A stretch of DNA of 64,000 nt, from contig NC_030817.1 in assembly GCF_001704415.2 (NCBI RefSeq), forward strand, positions 52,809,550 through 52,873,549, in the 5' to 3' direction. The position numbers were made by a program, and so were the translations under genes. Positions within the stretch are counted from its first letter, which is position 1. Every line of letters starts with the position of its first letter. Source of the DNA: Capra hircus (Eukaryota > Chordata > Mammalia > Artiodactyla > Bovidae). This document shows, piece after piece, positions 21,591 to 32,629 of this stretch. The notes under the pieces were generated by a model that saw only the letters and a program-made list of their open reading frames with translations, was not told the origin of the DNA and did no database searches.

Positions 21591-21796
21591 GGCTTCCCAG
21601 GTGGCTCAGATAGCAAAGAGTCCAATACAATGTGGGATACCTGGGTTTTATCCCTGGGTTGGGAAGATCCCCTGGAGGAGGGCATGGCAACCCACTCCAG
21701 TATTCTTGCCTGGAGAATCCCATGGACAGAGGAGCCTGGTGGTCCACAGACCACGGGACTGCAAAGAGTTGGACATGACTGAGTGCCTAAATACAT
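21591..21796 (+). mobile_element. Bov-tA SINE
   Basis: The head GGCTTCCCAGGTGGCTCAGA and the body GGGAAGATCCCCTGGAGGAG through GTTGGACATGACTGAGTGCC are present. The central tRNA-like region is diverged. No clear duplication was noted. Confidence 0.93.
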
Positions 21797-22159
21797 ATGA
21801 GTGGGAAGGGCAATATAGAACTATGGTGTGAACAATACCCTAAGATATTACAGAAATCATGGACAGAGTCTTTGGTGTTAACTTGCTAAATCTACCTTTA
21901 CAGAGGAGAAACATGGAGTGAAGAAAATGACCCGTTCAGGGGTCACTGTTGGAAATGGAACTCACCCCTTCTGCTCCCCAGACTGTGGTCTTCCTTCTGG
22001 GCTGCACTTCCCAATGTTGTGTTCAGGACTGGCCCTGACAAACGTCAAGCAAAATGATCTGCTGAGTGTTTCCAGTTTTGATTTGAAAAGCTCCCCCTCC
22101 ACACTTACAAGATGTTATTAGTATGTAATCACAAGGACTTTCCAAACTAAAAGGCTTGC
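21797..22159. other. Unassigned single-copy DNA
   Basis: Nothing was recognised between the SINE and the BovB pair. Confidence 0.5.
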
Positions 22160-22170
22160 CTGTTAAGGAT

Positions 22171-22314
22171 CAGTTCAGTTCAGCTCAGTTCAGTCGCTCA
22201 GTCGTGTCTGACTCTCTTGTGATTCCATGGACTGCAGCATGCCAGGCTTCCCTGTCCATCACCAACTCCCGGAACTTACTCAGACTCATGTCCATTGAGT
22301 CGAGGTGGCATCGG
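22171..22314 (-). mobile_element. Short BovB 3' tail, antisense, with target-site duplication
   Basis: Only the last 144 bp of a BovB element is present. The plus strand begins CAGTTCAGTTCAGCTCAGTT and proceeds through TTCCCTGTCCATCACCAACT. A perfect 11-bp duplication CTGTTAAGGAT lies at 22160-22170 and 22315-22325. It is an extreme 5' truncation, independent of the longer copy that starts about 80 bp downstream. Confidence 0.95.
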
Positions 22315-22392
22315 CTGTTAAGGATGGCCCAGTTATTAATGCAGAGAAAATGTGTTAAAGTAAATGGAATCAAAGTACTGCATAGAATTGGG

Positions 22393-24535
22393 AATTCCAA
22401 TGGAGCTTATTGCCAAATTCAGACTTAAATTGAAGAAAGTAGGGAAAACTGCTAGACCATTCAGGTATGACCTAAATCAAATCCCTTATGATTATACCGT
22501 GGAAGTGAGAAATAGATTTAAGGGTCTAGATCTGATAGATAGAGTGCCTAATGAACTATGGAATGAGGTTCGTGACATTGTACAGGAGACAGGGATCAAG
22601 ACCATCCCCATGGAAAAGAAATGCAAAAAAGCAAAATGGCTGTCTGGGGAGGCCTTATAAAAAGCTGTGAAAAGAAGAGAGGCAAAAAACAAAGGAGAAA
22701 AGGAAAGATATAAGCATCTGAATGCAGAGTTCCAAAGAATAGCAAGAAGAGATAAGAAAGCCTTCTTCAGCAATCAATGCAAAGAAATAGAGGAAAACAA
22801 CAAAATGGGAAAGACTAGAGATCTCTTCAAGAAAATTAGAAATACCAAGGGAACATTTCATGCAAAGATGGGCTCAATGAAGGACAGAAATGGTCTGGAC
22901 CTAACAGAAGCAGAAGATATTAAGAAGAGGTGGCAAGAATACACGGAAGAACTGTACAAAAAATATCTTCACGACCCAGATAATCATGATGATGTGATCA
23001 CTAATCTAGAGCCAGACATCTTGGAATGTGAAGTCAAGTGGGCCTTAGAAAGTGTCACTACAAACAAAGCTAGTGGAGGTGATAGAATTCCAGTTGAGCT
23101 CTTTCAAATCCTGAAAGATGATGCTGTGAAAGTGCTGCACTCAATATGCCAGCAAATTTGGAAAACCCAGCAGTGGCCACAGGACTGGAAAAGGTCAGTT
23201 TTTGTTCCAATTCCAAAGAAAGGCAATGCAAAAGAATGCTCAAACTACCACACAATTGCACTCACCTCACATGCTAGTAAAGTAATGCTCAAAATTCTCC
23301 AAGCCAGACTTCAGCAATACGTGAACCGTGAACTCCCTGATGTTTAAGCTGGTTTTAGAAAAGGCAGAGGAACCAGAGATCAAATTGCCAACATCTACTG
23401 GATCATCAAAAAAGCAAGAGAGTTCCAGAAAAACATCTATTTCTGCCTTATTGACTATGCCAAAGCCTTTGACTGTGTGGATCACAATAGACTGTGGAAA
23501 ATTCTGAAAGAGATGGGAATACCAGACCACCTGACCTGTCTCTTGAGAAACCTATATGCAGGTCAGGAAGCAACAGTTAGAACTGGACATGGAACAACAG
23601 ACTGGTTCCAAATAGGAAAAGGAGGACGTCAAGGCTGTATATTGTCACCCTGCTTATTTAACTTCTATGCAGAGTACATCATGAGAAATGCTGGACTGGA
23701 AGAAACACAAGCTGGAATCAAGATTGCCGGGAGAAATATCAATAACCTCAGATATGCAGATGACACCACCCTTATGGCAGAAAGTGAAGAGGAGCTAAAA
23801 AGCCTCTTGATGAAAGTGAAAGAGGAGAGTGAAAAAGTTGGCTTAAAGCTCAACATTCAGAAAACGAAGATCATGGCATCTGGTCCCATCACTTCATGGG
23901 AAATAGATGGGGAAACAGTGGAAACAGTGTCAGACTTTATTTTTTGGGGCTCCAAAATCACTGCAGATGGTGATTGCAGCCATGAAATTAAAAGACGCTT
24001 AGTCCTTGGAAGGAAAGTTATGACCAACCTAGATAGTATATTCAAAAGCAGAGACATTACTTTGCCGACTAAGGTCCGTCTAGTCAAGGCTATGGTTTTT
24101 CCAGTGGTCATGTATGGATGTGAGAGTTGGACTGTGAAGAAGGCTGAGCGCCAAAGAGTTGATGCGTTTGAACTGTGGTGTTGGAGAAGACTCTTGAAGG
24201 TCCCTTGGACTGCAACGAGATCCAACCAGTCCATTCTAAAGGAGATCAGCCCTGGGATTTCTTTGGAAGGAATGATGCTAAAGCTGAAACTCCAGTACTT
24301 TGGCCACCTCATGCGAAGAGTTGACTCATTGGAAAAGACTCTGATGCTGGGAGGGATTGGGGGCAGGAGGAGAAGGGGACGACAGAGGATGAGATGGCTG
24401 GATGGCATCACGGACTCGATGGACGTGAGTCTGAGTGAACTCAGGGAGATGGTGATGGACAGGGAGGCCTGGCGTGCTGCGATTCATGGGGTTGCAAAGA
24501 GTCAGACACGACTGAGCGACTGAACTGAACTGATA
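22393..24535 (+). mobile_element. BovB (RTE-type) LINE, long 5'-truncated copy
   Basis: About 2.1 kb of BovB extends from a point upstream of the reverse transcriptase core to the characteristic 3' end with repeated CTGAA units (near 24521-24535). The endonuclease region at the 5' end is absent. The 5' boundary is approximate, since no clear target-site duplication was found. BovB is an RTE-clade non-LTR retrotransposon known for horizontal transfer between reptiles and ruminants, probably by tick vectors. Its tail is shared by the Bov-A SINEs, which are thought to depend on it. Confidence 0.95.
22394..24523 (+). pseudogene. BovB reverse transcriptase ORF, two premature stops
   Basis: A single reading frame runs to the normal stop (24521-24523) and is interrupted only by TAA codons at 22658-22660 and 23345-23347. 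The reverse transcriptase palm is otherwise in frame. The first catalytic aspartate region (FCLIDYAKAFDCVDH) spans 23441-23485, a QGCILSPCLFNFYAEYI segment follows, and YADD lies at 23753-23764. The Arg-rich tail near the C-terminus (GGRRRRGRQRMRW) is also present. In the copy at 47705-49157 the codon matching the second stop is CAA, so that stop is a C-to-T change. The endonuclease domain is missing and the frame is broken, so no functional product is expected. The longest uninterrupted piece is 23477-24523 (348 codons). Confidence 0.93.
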
Positions 24536-24539
24536 ATAT

Positions 24540-25551
24540 CCAGTTACGTGAAACATCTCTACACACCTTTTCTACCACGGCTGAGACACACGGCTTATTT
24601 TTTAGAATCCCCTCCTTGTTTTCCATTTTCCTGCAGCATCACTCTCCTCACTGTTCTCCAGATACCAAATCTTGGAGTCACTTTTCTTTTCCTCTGTCAC
24701 TGTCTTAAGTTAATGTCTTACCAAAGCTCCTCTTGGGAACAGAATCTAAGTCTGACTCATTTTCACAAACTCCCCAGCATCTTACAGGATGCCTGATGCC
24801 TCTTTCTTATCAGGTGTTCAAGACTGTTTGACAAACATGTCTATGGGAAAGCTCTTACGTGAAATCTTTCAAAAGCTCATGTCAGAATTCCTCAAGGTCC
24901 CAAAGAAAGAGGATTTCTCTTTACTTCTTTTCACACTTGACACCATACAATATTAAAATGTAAATTAATCCCTTTCACTACAAGTTGGGCCAATGCATTG
25001 ATTATCCTATGTAAATCAGATCCCCAAAGAATATTCAGAAGAGCATCCCTCCAACTGCCAGGTTAAAGGAGACGTCATTCTTTAATGTTAAATACTTCCA
25101 CTGTAGGTTACTATACAGTTCATTAATAGATTACAAGTCTCCTTGTATTTTAATCTATGGATACACCCATTTCTCTCCAATTTACATTGTGTTATTTACC
25201 TGTTTTGCGTTAACATCCTATACTAGTGACTCAATACCTGAGTGTTTACTTTTTGAAATAATCATATAATCAGATGCAAGTTGGCTTAACATTTTGAATG
25301 CCGCCCCCAGCAAAAATTCACAGATATGGAAAAGTAACTTGATTGAAATCTTAAGTAGGCTTGTTATTAAATAACTCCAAACTGGGGCAGTAAAGGTGAC
25401 AGTCTGTAACTAGCTGAGATAAATTTATCCTTCACCTGAAATTTTTGCAGCAGAGGACTGACATGGTATCTGTGGCTCAGTCCACTCAGCTTTCATGGGA
25501 AAAGTTTTCCCAGGAATTGAGTCAATACGAAGCTTTGGGGGAAAGGTTCTT
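24540..25551. other. Unassigned single-copy DNA
   Basis: No transposon, RNA gene or exon was recognised over about 1 kb. It is AT-rich after 24900. Confidence 0.5.
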
Positions 25552-25650
25552 CAACACTCCAATATTCTTGTCTGGAAAATCCCATGGACAGAGGAGCCCA
25601 GTGGGCTACAGTCCCTAGGATTTCAAAGAGTAGGACATGACTGAGCATGC
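25552..25650 (+). mobile_element. Bov-A SINE fragment
   Basis: ACTCCAATATTCTTGTCTGG through GTAGGACATGACTGAGCATG matches the 3' half of Bov-A. The head is missing. Confidence 0.85.
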
Positions 25651-25871
25651 GCACGTGCATCTTGGCTAAGGATCGTCTTGGCTGATTCTAAGAGAATTCT
25701 GGTATGGTTCTGTGTATCTACAAAGTCTTGGATTCATTTACTGAAGTCATTTAGTTGTCTGAGAAAGAGAAATGGAATCAGTAGGAAAGATAAAAGTTCC
25801 AATGCTCATCCAGTACAAACACAGAAAGAGACAAAATTTTGTGTTGCTTTTAGCTAAACCTAACAGAGATC

Positions 25872-25985
25872 CTTCTCCAGTATTCTTGCCTGGAGAATCC
25901 CAGGGACAGAGGAGCCTAGTGGGCTGTCGTCTATGGGGTTGCACAGAGTCGGATAAGACAGAAGCGACTTAGCAGCAGCAGTAGC
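25872..25985 (+). mobile_element. Bov-A type SINE fragment with target-site duplication
   Basis: The 3' half of Bov-A, TTCTCCAGTATTCTTGCCTG through AGAAGCGACTTAGCAGCAGC, carries the AGC-rich tail. A perfect 10-bp duplication AACAGAGATC lies at 25862-25871 and 25986-25995, so this is a genuine 5'-truncated insertion and not a deletion remnant. Confidence 0.93.
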
Positions 25986-25995
25986 AACAGAGATC

Positions 25996-26646
25996 TTACC
26001 TCAAATGGCTTAATAAAAAAGGAAATGCTTTACTGATGAGGAAGTTCTGAGTGGAGTAGCTCCACCAGCAGCTCGGGGTTGTAATGAAGAAATGGCTCCT
26101 CTCCATCTTTTCCCTCTGCTAATAGCAACATGTCAGCTTTGCCCTCATATTGGCTCCCTTCGTGGGCCAGCAGATACAGGATCATTTCCGCAGGAAGAAG
26201 TGGGCCAGCTCTTCCTCATGCCTCTTTGTAAGACAAGGCATCATTTCTGAAAGCCCAAAGCAGATTTCCACTAGGTTTGTAGTGGCTAGAACTCAGCCAC
26301 ATGCCTTCCTCTCAACTAATCACTGGGAATGGAAATGACATTACAAAGCTTGGGTTAGCTTAAACAGGGTTTATCCTTGAACTGTGGTCACATTCCCTGA
26401 GAAGCAGACACCTAAATAAACTTGAGTTTATGTCTGCAAGAAAGACGAGACAAATGGACATTGGTGAGTAACTCCACAAAGCAAACACACACTCTGTAAA
26501 ATGACATGGGAATCACATCTCCACAACTGGACACTTCTCACGCCACAACGTCTGTTAGACGTATGCAGAGAAATCTGTAATTCCAATACCCTAAGGGATG
26601 CCCTTTTAATAAGAGATAGAAAAGGGGAGATGAAATTACACTAGGA
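25996..26646. other. Unassigned single-copy DNA
   Basis: Nothing was recognised. One frame of 62 codons (26150-26338) has no domain. Confidence 0.5.
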
Positions 26647-26960
26647 GGGACTTCCCTGGTGGTCCAGCGGTTAAGAATCCACCTGCTAATGCAGGGGACA
26701 TGGGTTAGATCCCTGGCCCAGGAAGATTCCACATGCCACAAGGTGACTAGGACTGAGTATCGAAACTACCTAGCCTGTGCTCTAGAATTGGAGAGCCACA
26801 GCTATTGAGCCCACGTGCTGCAACTACAGAAGCCTGCACACCTAGAGCCTTTGCTCTGCAACAAGAGAAGCCACCGCAGTGAGAAGCTGGTGCACTGCAT
26901 CCAGGGAAAAGCCAAGCAGCAACGAAGACCCAGCGTAGCCAAAAATACTTAAATAAGTAA
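26647..26960 (+). mobile_element. CHR-2 type SINE, full-length form
   Basis: This is the long (about 310 bp) tRNA-derived SINE: GGGACTTCCCTGGTGGTCCA head, TTAAGAATCCACCTGCTAAT, the central GTGCTGCAACTACAGAAGCC and GCAACAAGAGAAGCCACCGC blocks, then CAGCAACGAAGACCCAGCGT and an AAATA-rich tail. Flanks share only a decayed match (ACACTAGGA versus GCACTGGGA), consistent with an old insertion. Confidence 0.93.
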
Positions 26961-27206
26961 ACTGCACTGGGAAAAGTTCTCCACCCCCTGACTTCACATG
27001 TGAATCATTAAAAGTACTTTTACTTGTGGGATCACACACAGAGATGACAAATAGGAAACTGCTTCTCCGAGGGCTTGTCTATACATAATGTGTGACTAGC
27101 TGTGGCAGCTAGCAAGGAGCCTGGGTTTAGGAAGTTCCAAAATTCAGTCAAGGTATCTGGGATGCATTTCTTAAAGCTGGACCAGAGATGGGGTCATAAT
27201 TCTATA

Positions 27207-27405
27207 CCCTCAGTCGCTCAGTCCCATCTGACTCTTCATGACCCTGTGGACTACAGGAAAGTGGGAAAAAAAGGAAAGTGAAAGTGTTAGTCACTCAGTT
27301 GTATCCAATTCTTTACAACCCCATGGTCTGTAGGCCTCTAAGCTCCTCTGTCCACGGGATTCTCCAGGCATGAACACTGGAATGGGTTGCCATTTCCAAC
27401 TCCAT
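27207..27405 (-). mobile_element. Bov-A2 SINE, antisense, internally deleted
   Basis: Two antisense Bov-A units are joined by the GAAAGTGAAAGTGTTAGTCA linker typical of the Bov-A2 dimer. The first unit is cut short after GACCCTGTGGACTACAGG. Flanks share ATAATTCTATA (27196-27206) and ATAATTCCATA (27406-27416), an 11-bp duplication with one change. Confidence 0.9.
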
Positions 27406-27416
27406 ATAATTCCATA

Positions 27417-27727
27417 AGTCATACCAAATCAGTATCATAGCATTCTGTTAGGAGGAAGAAGGATATAGAGAGGGGATTAGGAAAACCATAGGACATTTTA
27501 AAAAGAAGACTCCTGGAGGGACAGTGCCCACCCATGGAAGGCAGAGGGAAGCCCTCCTTGGTGAGGTAAGAGTACCTCCCACTCAGCACTCAGAGCGCTG
27601 AGAAGTTCTCTTTGACATCAGCAGCTCCTCATAAGCAAGACTCTTAGCTTTTCCTACAGGGAATGGATGCTCCGGACAGATGTGTGTGTGTGTAGTCTGA
27701 CCTCTAGGCAACTAATTAGACTTTTTT
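27417..27727. other. Unassigned DNA
   Basis: No family was recognised. A short (TG)7 run lies near 27680-27694. Confidence 0.5.
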
Positions 27728-28104
27728 GCTGTGTCCTCACCTCCAATTTCATGTGTTGAAATCCAAACCCTCAAGGTGACGGTATTAGGAGGTGGGGCCT
27801 TTGGGAGGAGATTATGTCAGGAAAGCAGAGCCCTCACAAATGGGATTAGTGGGATGAGAAAGCCCTTGCCTTGCTTCTCATCCCAAGCAAAGTGGGATGA
27901 GAAAGCCCTTGCCCCTTCCAATATGTGAAGTTACAACAACAAAAGGCAGCCATCAAGGAGCAAGGGGGCTCTCACCACACACAGGGTCTGCCGGCGCCTA
28001 AATCTGGGTTTTCCAGCTTTCAGAATTGTGAGAAACTAAGGCATAGTTTTTGCAAAATCACTCGGTCTCTGATATTTTGTTATAACAGCCTAAACAGACT
28101 GACA
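27728..28104 (+). mobile_element. MLT1-type LTR (MaLR/ERVL) with internal rearrangement
   Basis: TTTCATGTGTTGAAATCCAA, GGTATTAGGAGGTGGGGCCT, TTGGGAGGAGATTATGTCAG and GCCCTCACAAATGGGATTAG match the MLT1 family. The 3' part has CTGCCGGCGCCTAAATCTGG and GATATTTTGTTATAACAGCC. This is a solo LTR of an ancient endogenous retrovirus-like element. No viral coding sequence was recognised. Its middle carries a 23-bp direct repeat and an inverted segment, described as a finding. Confidence 0.85.
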
Positions 28105-28639
28105 TTTATTGTAAAATAATGAGCTTACTTCCCAGTCCTGTAACAGATATCAGAATCCCCATGCATATGTAGCAGACTTCGTAGGCACACCTAGATACCA
28201 GCGTGTATGGAGTTGTTGCAGTTACTGTCATCCTTTACCCAGAGCTAGATCCACTCCAGGTCAGCAGGTAGCATCCAAACACGCACGAAGTTCACTGAGG
28301 CAAGTGCCACCCTTATAGTCTCTCTACTGATTATTTGCTTTTACCATCTTCCATAATTAGTATTTCTTTAGACTACCAACTGGTAACTAATGGAAATATT
28401 CTGATCATCTTTGTTTAATAAGACAAGAAAACCCTTCTATTTTTATACCAAACATCTTCAATTAATTCAGTTAACATCTTTAATTCAACTTGACAAAATC
28501 TACAAAGTTTGCCATCATAAAAACCTTACTCAACGAAAAATTCTGGCCTATAATTTTTGTTTACTATACTTAAGTTTTACAAGAAAGAAGCCACTCAGAT
28601 AAGCTTATATCAAGTGAGTGTTTAGAGTTTAAAGCCATG
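28105..28639. other. Unassigned AT-rich DNA
   Basis: No repeat or exon was recognised. Confidence 0.5.
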
Positions 28640-28652
28640 TCCCTGAGATCTA

Positions 28653-28878
28653 CAGGCTTCCCTAGTGACTCAGATGGTAAAGAGCCATCTTTACCTGCAA
28701 TGCATCAGATCTTGCTTTGATCCCTGGGTCAGGAAGATCCCCTGGAGAAGGGAATGGCTACCCATTCCAGTATTCCTGCCTGGAGAATCCCACGCACAGA
28801 GGAGATTGGAGGCCTACAGACCATGGGGTTGTAAAGAATGGACACAACTGAGTGACTAACACTTTCATTTTCCTTTTT
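28653..28878 (+). mobile_element. Bov-tA SINE with target-site duplication
   Basis: CAGGCTTCCCTAGTGACTCA head and the Bov-A body through GACACAACTGAGTGACTAAC are visible. A 13-bp duplication with one change (TCCCTGAGATCTA at 28640-28652, TCCCTGGGATCTA at 28879-28891) bounds it. Confidence 0.95.
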
Positions 28879-28891
28879 TCCCTGGGATCTA

Positions 28892-30012
28892 TAAAGATTC
28901 AGTTCAATCTCCTACACCTTCTTCATCTCCACCCACAGGTTCCAAGATGAGATGCTAGTTCACAATGGGAGTAAGAAGTAGGCAGGTTGCACATATCTCA
29001 AGCATCAGGAAAAATATCAAGTATTTCCACAAGACTGTAATACAAAAAAAATAATCTAAGAGGCATTTCAACAAGAGCTGCAGCCAAAAGTGTTTCTGAT
29101 TAACACTGGGGCAATTTATCAAAGCCCTGAACAATCTATTCCTAACATAGAACAGTTTCTTATAGTCATTTAACTGTTGTTCTTTCACCAGATGGAAACT
29201 CTTCAGAAGTGCCTTCCCTTTCAGAGAGCTCTGTCCTTATTAAAACACCATTTGTGGTCTTAATTTATTCAAGTTTGCACTCTCTAGCTCCTGGCACACA
29301 GGGGACACTCCTTATCAAGTGGCAATGAATAATAGTCATCGCTAAAGGTTGTGTGGTTTCCTATAGAGATAAGGTGTTTCTTGCTATGAACTACAACGTG
29401 CAGGAAACCAAATGTCAAGACAGGTTCATTGATTAACTGAGAAAATTAACTTTTCCCCTCAATATCAAAAGTAGATGCAACACTGAAAACAAAGATATGC
29501 CTATCCTCCAGTTGGGCTGCAAAAGGAAGCTGCTTGCTTCCTTTTAAATTTTGCATAAAACCAACATCTCTCTCTTAGATTTAACTGCTTCTTTAAAAGA
29601 ACTCAAGTCTTTCTTTTATTATTGTAAATATCATCTCATAAACCTAAAACTAAGGTAAAACAGAGAACTGAAAGCTCAGTGATACTTAAATCAGCAAGAT
29701 GTAGACCACACACTCAGCTGTGTTCACATTTTGTTAAAATGCTATGCTTTAAAAACCAATTAGTAGAGTGTGTTATGCTTGCACATAAATACTGTTACCA
29801 GCAAGCTGGCATGAGAAGACCATGAGAAAGACCACTTGATGAGGGCCCATCAGGAGTGGCCATTCCTGAAGTCAGATGATGCTCAGGCATTCCAGAAAGA
29901 CTGGGACAGTTGTCATCAACAAGGAAGACAATGATAGCTTGGTCCATATAGCATCCTGAAGCGTCAAATCTAAGCCTGACAGTTCATATGTCCATTTCAA
30001 TGTATGCACTTA
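28892..30012. other. Unassigned single-copy DNA
   Basis: A possible decayed L2 3' motif lies around 29210-29340 (GCACTCTCTAGCTCCTGGCA then ACACTCCTTATCAAGTGG). The rest has no recognised feature. Confidence 0.4.
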
Positions 30013-30262
30013 TTGTTTCAAAGTGTGGTCCAAGAAGCTGCAGCATCAACATCACCTGGGAACTTGATAGGCAAATCCTTAGATGTTATATATATTCATC
30101 TACCCATCTACATACAGGCACATAAACTCACATCTCCCACTTCATGCCCCCATGTTACTTTTTCAACCCCCACCTGCACCCCCAATATATTGAATCATAA
30201 TCCTCCTTGCAGAATATCCTCAAGTGATTCAAATGGCCATTCAAGTTTGAAAGGCACTGCTG
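30013..30262 (+). mobile_element. MER5A-like hAT remnant, interrupted
   Basis: The left part has TTTCAAAGTGTGGTCCAAGA, CAGCATCAACATCACCTGGG and AACTTGATAGGCAAATCC. The right part (30210-30262) has CAGAATATCCTCAAGTGATT and TCAAGTTTGAAAGGCACTGC. The intervening about 125 bp is unassigned, pyrimidine-rich DNA, possibly a small insertion or an expanded region. A 110-codon frame across it is spurious. Confidence 0.7.
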
Positions 30263-30389
30263 AATATCATTCTAAAGTAAATACCTTTTCTTCAGTGTCC
30301 CCCATTTTACTGGATTCCACCACAAAAAGCACATAACGCAAGTGATTGTTTATCATATACGAAACACAGAAAGAGGAAATTTTCCCCAA

Positions 30390-31270
30390 GGAGGAACAGA
30401 CTGAATAGTATTAACAGTGCTTTAAACTGTAATGAATTCCCAGTCTAATTCACTATGAGGTTTCAATTTATACCACATTTAGAGTACTCCAGGTTCAAGT
30501 AATCACTGCAGTAATTAGCTTACTTCCAGTCCTCCAAAATAAACCCACTAATTTTTGCAATCAGCCTTCATTTGGTTAATCACCAGTTTAATTGATTTAA
30601 TTAGTTTGATCTGCAAAATTAGTCAAGTGTAAATACTGTTTTGTAAACAGAGTTTAGCTCCAAGCTGTAAGATAGGGAATTCTAATTCAAACCTAGAGTT
30701 AATAATAAAAACCCATACATATAGGATTTTGTCATGAAATACAGCAGTTTTAAGTTTTCAAGAGAAAGGCCTGTGAAGGTTCTAGGGAATGTTTTGGAAA
30801 TGTGCTGTTGTAATCACAAAATTGACCAAACTAAGAGACATCCCCCCCCGCCCCGCCACTTCCCTGCTTCTTCTCAACCAATTCTAACACCATACAGTGG
30901 TTATGTTTTGAAGACGATTATAAAAGGAATTATTTGTCATTTCCCTTTTTAAATGAGCTGGCTCAAATATTGAGCCTAATATTGACAGTTGCCCATATTT
31001 TAATTTCATGTTATTTTTAATATTTCAAGCCTTGCCCGTTAAGGGATATTTTAAACCTTTCTTGAAACAAATTTGAATACAGTAATTGACTCTTTAAAGC
31101 AAACATGTCTACTTATATTCACAACATGGAATTCTGAAGATGTAGCACACACTGTGTGATGCAAATTATTTCTTCACTTTTTACTAGTTTTTTAACACAT
31201 TGAATTTGACAAGATAAAAATTCCCTTTAAAAGCCCCCAAATAAATTCATTCTAAGTGCTAAATTCAGTA
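30390..31270. promoter_or_regulatory. Candidate conserved non-coding block C
   Basis: Repeat-free and AT-rich, with dense TAATTA/ATTAAT cores (for example GCAGTAATTAGC near 30510 and GTTTAATTGATTTAATTAGT near 30587). A cytosine run lies at 30841-30857. No long frame exists. It resembles homeodomain-bound enhancer DNA, on texture alone. Confidence 0.4.
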
Positions 31271-31316
31271 GATTCCCAGTTGAATAAGACAGTCTTTCTA
31301 TTTAAGATTTCTCCTT

Positions 31317-31467
31317 GGGGATTTTTCTGGTAATTCAGTGGTTAAGACTCCATGCTCCCAGTGCAGGAGGTTATGGGCTCCATCTCTGGTCAGGGAACTA
31401 AGATCCCACAATGTGCTGCACAGCATGGCCAAAAAAATTTTCAAAGCCAAAAAAAAAAAAAAAAAAA
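31317..31467 (+). mobile_element. CHR/SINE2-type SINE with 19-A tail
   Basis: GGGGATTTTTCTGGTAATTC, GTGGTTAAGACTCCATGCTC, CATCTCTGGTCAGGGAACTA and GCACAGCATGGCC match the short tRNA-derived SINE. A pure run of 19 A lies at 31449-31467. No clear duplication was found. Confidence 0.88.
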
Positions 31468-32439
31468 TCCCCGTTATATTTTAAATGAGGGAGGAACTAG
31501 GTGGGAAGGTAATTTTTTGTAGACTGTATTTACCCAGATTGCTTCTCATTACTGAGCCACTATTAACGGCATCTCTTCGGAATTTTCCACACCTTTGTTT
31601 GATATATATATTTTAATGTAATTATTATTTGAGTATTTTGGGATTCCATTAGTCGGAATGTTTCACTTGGATTAAAAACTGTGTTAGGAAAGTGGTGCTA
31701 CAAATAAGTTATCAAATTGTGAAGGGAAAAGACAACAATATGGTTAAATACCCAAACTGGGCTAGCTAGTCACAGTTTTTTACAGTGCAATGAATGCTGA
31801 GACAGGGGCTAGGAGTAGGAGCAAGGAAGTAGCCTGTGAATAACTGAATTAACATTAAAAAAAAAAGTCTACCAGCTTAGAAAAAGGGTGTGGTCATTTG
31901 TTGTCCCAAACAAAATGTTGAATTTATCTGTAAAGTATCCATTTATCAGGTCTATAGGGCTTCATACTGCCCGAGGAATGCTTTCATCTAGTTTGGGATT
32001 TTTGTTGTATTCTAAAACTCTTTATGGCTGCTAACATTTGGATTTCATGAAATACTCTTTTGATTTTTTTCAATCACTTAAGGTTCTGACAATGCTTAAT
32101 TCACAGGCTGCACACAATCAAGTGGCAGCTGGATGTGGCCAGAGTCTCCCCATCCCTATTCTGTTATTATGGGACAGTTAGTAGAGATATTATTTCCAAC
32201 AAAGCCACTTTAAAGTCCATTTCATAACCTGTCATTTACAATTTCATATCAATTTCAAAATGGCTGTTCCTTGCTTATAGAAGTCACTTCATATACTAGA
32301 TCCAAAGACATTAGACCAACAAGGAATTAGATATGGGGTTCAGTAGGTATTGAAGAAGAAGAAAAAGAGCCAGAGACTTCGCTACAAATGTGAGGTCCTA
32401 ACTGCCTTCTCAAGAGTCTTTAGGGCAGAATCAGGACTG
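31468..32439. other. Unassigned AT-rich single-copy DNA
   Basis: Nothing was recognised apart from a short A-run at about 31856-31866. Frames are short. Regulatory content is possible but not supported by any particular motif. Confidence 0.45.
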
Positions 32440-32629
32440 TGCTTAGTTGCTCAGTTTGTGACCCCATGGACTGCAGCTGGCCAGGTCCTCTGTCCATGGG
32501 GATTCTCCAGGCAAGAATACTGAAGTGGGTTGCCACGCCCTCCTCCAGGAGATCTTCCCAACCCAGGGATTGAGCTCAGGTCTCCTGCATTGCAGGCGGA
32601 TTCTTTACCATCTGAGCCACCAGGGAAAC
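32440..32629 (-). mobile_element. Bov-tA SINE, antisense
   Basis: The plus strand runs from GCTTAGTTGCTCAGTTTGTG through GGGATTGAGCTCAGGTCTCC to CATCTGAGCCACCAGGGAAA, the reverse complement of a Bov-tA including most of the tRNA-like head. Confidence 0.95.

Noticed and set aside
23857..24411. Minus-strand frame of 184 codons
   Set aside because: It is the antisense shadow of the BovB reverse transcriptase frame. The sense strand has the recognisable catalytic motifs.
27728..28104. Possible retroviral coding remains near the MLT1 LTR
   Set aside because: Only LTR-type sequence is recognisable, with no gag, pol or env-like frame on either side, so it is treated as a solo LTR.
30004..30336. 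Plus-strand open frame of 110 codons
   Set aside because: It runs through a MER5A-like transposon remnant, so it is not a host gene.
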